This document shows, in pieces, positions 7,155 to 11,461 of a DNA stretch of 11,461 nt (its first letter is position 1; each line of letters starts with the position of its first letter). The DNA lies in contig MGZO01000044.1 in NCBI GenBank assembly GCA_001802655.1, positions 1-11,461 on the forward strand, given 5' to 3'. The position numbers and the translations under genes were made by a program. Below the pieces are notes generated by a model, which ran no database searches, was not told the DNA's origin, and worked only from the letters and a program-made list of their open reading frames with translations. The stretch comes from Hydrogenophilales bacterium RIFOXYD1_FULL_62_11 (GTDB taxonomy: Bacteria > Pseudomonadota > Gammaproteobacteria > Burkholderiales > Thiobacillaceae).

Positions 7155-8117
7155 ATGATTCACTGCCAGCTGTTTCAGGACAACCAAGTCCAGCCGATCG
7201 AATTTGAGGCCATCAGCGACCACGTCGGCCAGGATGACCGCTTCATCTGGGTCGAACTGAAATCACCCGATAGCCAACTGATTACCCGTCTCGGCGAGGA
7301 ACTCGGCCTGCACGCGCTGGCGCTCGAGGACGCCATTTCGACTCACCAGCGCGCTAAGCTCGAAGAATACGAAGGACACCTGTTCATCGCCACCCGCACG
7401 GCGCAGCTGTGGGAATCACGCGTGGAATTTGGCGAGACCCATTTGTTTGTCGGCAGCAACTGGCTGGTCGCCATCCGCCATGACAATGGCAGCGGCTATC
7501 AGCGCGTCAGTGAGCGGCTGCAACGCTGCCCCAACGGCATCAGGCCCGGCACCCCCTATGCGCTGTATCTGGTGCTCGACCTGATCGTCGACCAGTACCG
7601 CCCGGTGATCGAAGGCATGCAGGATCGCTTCCTTTCGCTGGAAAGCCATTTGATGAGCCGAGCCAAACCGGGGCGTGACATGCTGGACCAGCTCTACGCG
7701 ATCAAACGCGATCTGACGGCCTTGCGCGACGCGGCTGAACCGATGCAGGAAATCACCAAGAACCTGCTGCGCCTGCACCCGGAATTCGCCTCCAAGACAC
7801 TCAAGGCGTATTACCGTGACATCGACGACCATGCGGTGCGGGTTTCGGCCGCGATTGACCGTTTGCGCGTTTCGGCTTCGGACGCGATGCAGTTTCACCT
7901 TGCCTCGCTGTCGGTCAAGCAAAACGAATCGGTGCAGAAACTGGCTGGCTGGGGCGCGGTACTGGCGATTCCGACGGTGATTTTCAGCCTGTACGGGATG
8001 AACTTCGAATTCATGCCGGAACTCAAATGGCGTGGCGCCTATCCGCTGGTGTTGTTGGTGACCGGCATCGCCATGGCGTACCTGATCCGGCGGCTGCGCA
8101 AACGCGGCTGGATCTAG
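7155..8117 (+). CDS. corA: CorA-family divalent cation (Mg2+/Co2+ or Zn2+) transporter
   Basis: This 320-residue inner-membrane channel or transporter is of the CorA type, which works as a pentamer. The N-terminal cytoplasmic domain (about 1-150) is followed by long helices (150-262) and two C-terminal membrane helices (about 263-281 and 294-312). The signature YGMN (280-283) closes the first of these. The short loop after it reads FEFMPELKW, where CorA proteins often carry MPEL or a similar acidic motif. The chain ends in a basic tail (RRLRKRGWI). The start at 7155 has no good Shine-Dalgarno, but the protein aligns well in length with CorA (about 316 residues in enterobacteria). It is transcribed divergently from the sensor operon and converges, with a 6-base gap, on the propeller gene. 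Which metal is moved, and whether it imports or exports, cannot be told; ZntB-type proteins share this fold. Confidence 0.92.
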   Translation: MIHCQLFQDNQVQPIEFEAISDHVGQDDRFIWVELKSPDSQLITRLGEELGLHALALEDAISTHQRAKLEEYEGHLFIATRTAQLWESRVEFGETHLFVGSNWLVAIRHDNGSGYQRVSERLQRCPNGIRPGTPYALYLVLDLIVDQYRPVIEGMQDRFLSLESHLMSRAKPGRDMLDQLYAIKRDLTALRDAAEPMQEITKNLLRLHPEFASKTLKAYYRDIDDHAVRVSAAIDRLRVSASDAMQFHLASLSVKQNESVQKLAGWGAVLAIPTVIFSLYGMNFEFMPELKWRGAYPLVLLVTGIAMAYLIRRLRKRGWI

Positions 8118-8123
8118 CCGCCT

Positions 8124-9302
8124 TCACTTGCGCCGGGCGTGCGCATAGCGGATGCGGGTGCCGGCCGCCTCGTCGCGATCGAGCCACACCGCATGCAGTG
8201 TTCCCGCCGCATCGAACACTGCCACCGGATCGGATTGCTGGCCCGGCCCGGCCGCCCCGGGCACCGCCACGTCGTCGCCGAAGGCTTCGCCCGTCCACTC
8301 GGACAGCCATACATCCGGCGTGCCGTCGCGGGCATCGTCCCACAGCGCCACCAGGTTGCCGTCGGCAGCGCCGACGATCAGCGCATGCCACTGGGCCATG
8401 TTGTCGCCGAAGCTGTCCTGCACGCGGACATTCTTGCCGAAGCGGCGAGTTCCCGTATCGAATGCGGCATAGACGTCATAGCCGGAGAGGAAGTCACGCT
8501 TGTCGAGCCAAACGGCTGCGATCCCCTGCTGGCCCCAGGCGGAAAGCGTCGGACGCATGGCCCCGGTGCCGGCCCCCAGTCCATCCACGCTGCCACTCTT
8601 GTGGTCGGTCAACCGCGCAGGGGCAGCAAAGCTGCGGCCATCGCGGCTGTAGCTCACCATCGGTACGCTATGGCGATTGCGCCGGTCTTCCCACGCCACC
8701 ATCACGCTGCGGTCTGCGGCCACCGCCAGCGCGGGCCAGCCCTGCTCGTCGACCGGCATCGCCGCTTCGACCGGTTGTACGGTTTTCACGTCCAGCCCAT
8801 TCGCTTGCAGCGCCAGCCGAGCGACGACGATGCGGTGGTAGCGGCCCGCCTGCCCGGCCCAAGCGGCATAAATCGTATTGCCCTGTGCGGCCAGCGTGAT
8901 CTGCGCGGCGCCAGCATCACTCAGCGTCAGCGTCGCACCGCCGGGCAGCAGCCGCGCATGCACCTTGCCGGCTTCTTCCCAAGCGGCCACAAAGCGACCG
9001 TCGCCCAGGGCGATCACCACGGGCTCGAAGCAGTCGGACCGGCTGAGCCGGGTTTCCGGCTGAAAGCGCGCCGCGGCCGCTGGCTTGGTCGCCAGGTAGC
9101 ACTGCGGGCTGCCGCTCCGGTTGTCCTCCCACACCACGCCGACGATATCGCCCGACACCGCCACGCCGCGACGATTGGCCGATTCCAGATGCGGAAAAAT
9201 CGCCGCGCCCTGCACCGAATTGACGGTCAGCGGCGCGCTCCACTCCCATGCGGCCTGCGCCGGCCACGCCAGCAGCGCAAGCAGCAGCGCCAGTGCCCTC
9301 AC
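8124..9302 (-). CDS. Secreted beta-propeller protein (sialidase/BNR-like fold), function unknown
   Basis: This 392-residue exported protein has a signal peptide (1-17, PAQA|AW). The mature part is built of repeats of about 40-60 residues, each with a hydrophobic strand ending in W and often D/E: VVWEDNR (57-63), AAWEE (106-110), AAWAG (146-150), VAWEDRR (202-208), AVWLDKR (263-269), ALWDDAR (319-325) and AVWLDRD (371-377). One block, SYSRDGRSF (217-225), resembles an Asp-box. This matches six- or seven-bladed propellers of the sialidase superfamily, but I see no catalytic Arg triad with confidence, so enzyme activity should not be assumed; a binding or scaffold role is as likely. Translation starts at GTG (9302), which overlaps the TGA of the upstream thioredoxin-like gene as GTGA. 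Two cysteines (C68, C91) could form a disulfide in the periplasm. Confidence 0.75.
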   Translation of the reverse strand: MRALALLLALLAWPAQAAWEWSAPLTVNSVQGAAIFPHLESANRRGVAVSGDIVGVVWEDNRSGSPQCYLATKPAAAARFQPETRLSRSDCFEPVVIALGDGRFVAAWEEAGKVHARLLPGGATLTLSDAGAAQITLAAQGNTIYAAWAGQAGRYHRIVVARLALQANGLDVKTVQPVEAAMPVDEQGWPALAVAADRSVMVAWEDRRNRHSVPMVSYSRDGRSFAAPARLTDHKSGSVDGLGAGTGAMRPTLSAWGQQGIAAVWLDKRDFLSGYDVYAAFDTGTRRFGKNVRVQDSFGDNMAQWHALIVGAADGNLVALWDDARDGTPDVWLSEWTGEAFGDDVAVPGAAGPGQQSDPVAVFDAAGTLHAVWLDRDEAAGTRIRYAHARRK

Positions 9303-9787
9303 GATTTGCCGCCCAGAAATTCGAGCAGCGTCTGCTGCTTGTAATGCCCGCCGCGTACGTAGCGGTCGAAGTCGCGAAAATCCTGCACGGTCTTGTAGCC
9401 GGGGATCTGCACGATTTTTTCGCCCGCTGGCGTGAGGTAGACAAAAAGCGGCGTGGCAAAAGCATTCAGCCGCACGCCCAGCTCGGCCTCGGTGATGCGC
9501 TCGCCGCTCGGCAGGGTGACGCGCCGCCCCGATTCAGAATCGACATACACCAGCTCGTAATGGCTGCTGTAGAGCTTTTTCAGCGAAGCGTCGGAGAAGG
9601 TCTGCTTGTTGGTGTGATCGCACCATGCGCAGCCGTAGCGGCCAAAGTACAGGAAGATCGGCTTGCCGCTTGCGCGCGCCGCCTTGAGGCCGGCGTTGTA
9701 ATCGACGAAGGGATACCCCGGCGGCGGATCGGCCCATGCCGTCACGGCGCTGAATAACAATGCAGTCGCAAGCAAATACGGTTTCAT
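9299..9787 (-). CDS. Secreted thioredoxin-fold protein with CAWC motif (SoxW/DsbD-gamma-like)
   Basis: This protein is 162 residues long from the ATG at 9787. A signal peptide (1-19, VTAWA|D) sends it to the periplasm. The thioredoxin fold is shown by KPIFLYFGRYGCAWCDHT (42-59), with active-site C53-A-W-C56, and by the cis-proline segment FATPLFVYLTP (110-120, P113), followed by the strand GEKIVQIPGY (122-131). This is the form seen in SoxW-like and DsbD C-terminal-like thiol reductases, which keep periplasmic proteins reduced or repair them. The frame stays open upstream to 9838, but the ATG at 9787 gives a proper signal peptide and has GAGG nine bases before it. It overlaps the propeller gene (GTGA), so the two are made together. 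The client protein is unknown. Confidence 0.87.
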   Translation of the reverse strand: MKPYLLATALLFSAVTAWADPPPGYPFVDYNAGLKAARASGKPIFLYFGRYGCAWCDHTNKQTFSDASLKKLYSSHYELVYVDSESGRRVTLPSGERITEAELGVRLNAFATPLFVYLTPAGEKIVQIPGYKTVQDFRDFDRYVRGGHYKQQTLLEFLGGKS

Positions 9788-9796
9788 GTTCGGTCG

Positions 9797-9800
9797 CCTC
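9797..9800 (-). promoter_or_regulatory. Ribosome binding site that fixes the thioredoxin-like start
   Basis: GAGG on the minus strand, nine bases before ATG at 9787, favours this start over the 17-residue longer frame, whose extension (KRRIYQNDPQYPRRPN) would put charged residues ahead of the signal peptide. Confidence 0.55.
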
Positions 9801-9859
9801 GGGTATTGGGGATCATTCTGATAAATTCGACGCTTCACGCAAGCCTACTTTCAGACTAT

Positions 9860-10414
9860 ATGCCCCACGACTCCATTCGCATCGGCCTTGTTTCCATCAG
9901 CGACCGCGCCAGCAGCGGCGTGTACGAAGACCGCGGCCTGCCCGCGCTCGAAGCCTGGTTCGCCGAGGTGCTGGCCAACCCGGTGCAATTCGTCAGCCGG
10001 CTGATTCCCGACGAGCAGCCGCTGATCGAGGCCACCCTGATCGAGCTGGCCGACGTCGAGCACTGCGCGCTGATTCTCACCACCGGCGGCACCGGTCCTG
10101 CCGCACGCGACGTCACGCCCGAAGCCACGCTGGCCGTCGCGCACAAGGTGCTGCCCGGCTTCGGCGAGCAGATGCGCGCGGTGTCGCTGAAATACGTGCC
10201 GACCGCGATCCTCTCGCGCCAGGTTGGCGTCACCCGCGGCGCCAGCCTGATCCTCAACCTGCCGGGGCAACCCAAGGCGATCAAGGAAACGCTCGACGGC
10301 ATCTTTGCCGCCGTGCCCTACTGCATCGACCTCATCGGCGGCCCCTATCTCGCTACGCGCCCCGGCACGATCGACGCGTTCCGCCCCAAATCCGCGCAGC
10401 GGCCCGCAGCATGA
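9860..10414 (+). CDS. mog: Molybdopterin adenylyltransferase Mog
   Basis: This 184-residue cytoplasmic enzyme adenylates molybdopterin before molybdenum insertion in molybdenum cofactor synthesis. It closely follows the enterobacterial MogA sequence: IRIGLVSISDRASSGVYEDR (6-25), RLIPDEQPLIEATL (47-60), the MPT-binding loop LTTGGTGPAARDVTPEATL (73-91), FGEQMRAVSL and PTAILSRQVGV (101-124), and LPGQPKAIKETL (134-145). It lacks the short insert that the E. coli protein carries before the GIFA block, a normal variation. The ATG at 9860 matches the family N-terminus; the frame continues upstream to a TTG at 9806, but that extension has no family support. The Shine-Dalgarno is weak. The stop overlaps the next gene as ATGA. 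Confidence 0.95.
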   Translation: MPHDSIRIGLVSISDRASSGVYEDRGLPALEAWFAEVLANPVQFVSRLIPDEQPLIEATLIELADVEHCALILTTGGTGPAARDVTPEATLAVAHKVLPGFGEQMRAVSLKYVPTAILSRQVGVTRGASLILNLPGQPKAIKETLDGIFAAVPYCIDLIGGPYLATRPGTIDAFRPKSAQRPAA

Positions 10415-11133
10415 ACGCGATTCTCGACGCCCTGGCGTGTGCCCTGCGCGACCTCTTCAACCTGCGCGTGCTGTGGGTGGTGATTTGGCCGATGCTGGTC
10501 GCGGGGCTGCTGTGGCTGGTGCTGGCGCTAACGTTCTGGGGAACCTTCTCCAGCTGGATCGCCCAGGGGCTCGATCGCCTTGGGGTGCAAACCTGGCTGG
10601 CCGGGCTGGAACCGCTGTGGCTGGCAAACGGCATTCAGGTCGTCTTGCAACTGCTGCTGTTCGTTCCGCTGATCTATCTCACCGCGCTCATCATCACCGC
10701 GCTGTTTGCCATGCCGGTGCTGATCCGCATGGTGGCCGAACGCGATTACCCGGAGCTTGCGCGCGCCAGCGGCGGCACCCTGATCGGCAACCTGTGGAAT
10801 GCGCTCGTCGCCCTGCTGCTGTTCATTGCCCTGTGGGTGGTGACCCTGCCGCTGTGGCTGATCGGCGTCGGCATCATCGTGCCCTTCATTGCAGCGGCCT
10901 ATCTGAACCAGCGCCTGTTCCGCTACGACGCCATCGCCGAACACGCCAGCACCGGCGAAATGGCGATGCTGTTCAAAAGCGGGCGCGGCGGCTGGTGGGG
11001 GCTCGGCCTGCTGACCGGACTGGTGCAGTTTGTGCCGCTGCTCAATCTGCTGGGACCGGTGTTCGCGGCGCTGGCGTTCATTCACTACGGCCTGGCGCGG
11101 CTCAGGCAGCAGCGCGCCGCGTCAGTTGCTTGA
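10411..11133 (+). CDS. EI24/CysZ-like integral membrane protein
   Basis: This 240-residue inner-membrane protein has hydrophobic stretches at about 20-45, 72-107, 129-166 and 196-228; the longer ones may be hairpins, as in CysZ. It fits the EI24 domain family (PF07264), which includes the sulfate permease CysZ and many uncharacterised bacterial proteins. Family-like features are AMPVLIRMVAERDYPELAR (100-118), the AAAYLNQRLFRYDAIAEHA stretch (161-179) and the C-terminal LLNLLGPVFAALAFIHYG (210-227). The ATG lies in the stop of mog (ATGA overlap at 10411-10414), so the two are probably translated together; a job in sulfate or molybdate/anion handling is suggested by CysZ only, and remains a guess. 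Its stop lies 12 bases inside the 3' end of the convergent metallopeptidase gene. Confidence 0.82.
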   Translation: MNAILDALACALRDLFNLRVLWVVIWPMLVAGLLWLVLALTFWGTFSSWIAQGLDRLGVQTWLAGLEPLWLANGIQVVLQLLLFVPLIYLTALIITALFAMPVLIRMVAERDYPELARASGGTLIGNLWNALVALLLFIALWVVTLPLWLIGVGIIVPFIAAAYLNQRLFRYDAIAEHASTGEMAMLFKSGRGGWWGLGLLTGLVQFVPLLNLLGPVFAALAFIHYGLARLRQQRAASVA

Positions 11134-11461
11134 GGCGTATTGCTGCCGGAAGCCTGCGTCCACATTGATCTCGTGCTCGGTCTGCGCGCCGATCACGCAC
11201 TGTTCCAGACTCGGCGGCATCACCACCCGCCCGGCGGCATTCACGTAGCGCCCGGCCATGATTTCCGCCGCCTGGCGCGGCATCTGCTCGGGCCAGTCCG
11301 GCTCGGCATAACCTTGCGGATAAACCGGCCGACCACCGACGCCATATTTGTCGCTGGCCCCCAGCGCATGCAGCAACTCGTGCGCGATGACGATATTGTT
11401 CTGCTGTGCCTGTTTCGGGTCGGCAAACGCATGCACCACGCCGATCAGGCCTTTTTGCAGG
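11122..11461 (-). CDS. Zinc metallopeptidase with HExxHxxGxxD motif, N-terminus outside window
   Basis: Only the last 112 residues are visible. They contain VIAHELLHALGASDKYG (visible residues 24-40), with the zincin motif H27-E28-x-x-H31-x-x-G34-x-x-D37. This is the extended metzincin-type pattern with Asp as possible third zinc ligand. About 30 residues later comes AAEIMAGRY (64-72), whose M68 could be the Met-turn. The protein likely hydrolyses peptide bonds; its location cannot be seen because the N-terminus is missing. The frame is open through the right edge, so the GTG codons near 11434-11439 are internal. It converges on the EI24-like gene with a 12-base overlap. The specific peptidase family is not recognised. 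Confidence 0.72.
   Translation of the reverse strand, partial: LQKGLIGVVHAFADPKQAQQNNIVIAHELLHALGASDKYGVGGRPVYPQGYAEPDWPEQMPRQAAEIMAGRYVNAAGRVVMPPSLEQCVIGAQTEHEINVDAGFRQQYASSN

Noticed and set aside
8027..9344. Two long plus-strand frames (290 and 401 codons) opposite the propeller gene
   Set aside because: They are antisense to a protein with signal peptide and regular repeats, overlap each other, and have low-complexity Arg/Pro/His-rich translations.
9806..9859. N-terminal extension of mog from TTG at 9806
   Set aside because: The family N-terminus begins at the ATG at 9860; the extension has no counterpart in MogA proteins and no ribosome binding site.
10305..11168. 287-codon plus-strand frame across mog and the EI24-like gene
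   Set aside because: It is a shifted frame of two recognised genes with an Arg/Ala-rich translation and no family resemblance.

Overview
The window looks like chromosomal DNA of a Gram-negative betaproteobacterium, possibly of the Nitrosomonadales/Thiobacillus kind. This rests on a lipopolysaccharide (LPS)-type glycosylation cluster, a Mog protein close to the enterobacterial one, many secreted proteins with classical signal peptides, and mostly GC-rich coding sequence. The taxon is an inference; no rRNA or tRNA gene is present to anchor it.

Region 1 (1-3513, all minus strand) is a surface-glycan block. Read in the direction of transcription it holds an O-antigen ligase/polymerase-type membrane protein, a family 25 glycosyltransferase (GT25), a GT-A-type glycosyltransferase with a DLD motif, and a second GT25 cut by the left edge. 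The last two overlap as stop/start TAATG. Parts of this block are much more AT-rich than the rest of the window, which suggests a variable or acquired locus. A gap of about 270 bases (3514-3786) follows, with only one small hairpin visible.

Region 2 (3787-7015, minus) is a two-gene operon: a secreted PhnD-type substrate-binding protein, then, overlapping by 8 bases, a membrane HAMP-PAS-GGDEF-EAL protein with both catalytic sites apparently intact. No ABC permease or ATPase gene lies beside it. The arrangement suggests a periplasmic ligand sensor that controls cyclic-di-GMP, comparable to NspS/MbaA of Vibrio cholerae. This is the most interesting candidate system in the window.

Region 3 (7016-8117) is a divergent intergenic region with an inverted repeat, followed by a plus-strand CorA-family divalent cation transporter.

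Region 4 (8124-9787, minus) is a coupled pair: a secreted single-domain thioredoxin-fold protein (CAWC) and, overlapping by GTGA, a secreted beta-propeller protein of unknown function.

Region 5 (9860-11133, plus) holds mog (molybdopterin adenylyltransferase) overlapping by ATGA with an EI24/CysZ-like membrane protein. The tail of the latter overlaps, convergently, the 3' end of a minus-strand zinc metallopeptidase (HELLHALGASD) that runs off the right edge.

No CRISPR array, insertion sequence, tRNA or rRNA was seen.
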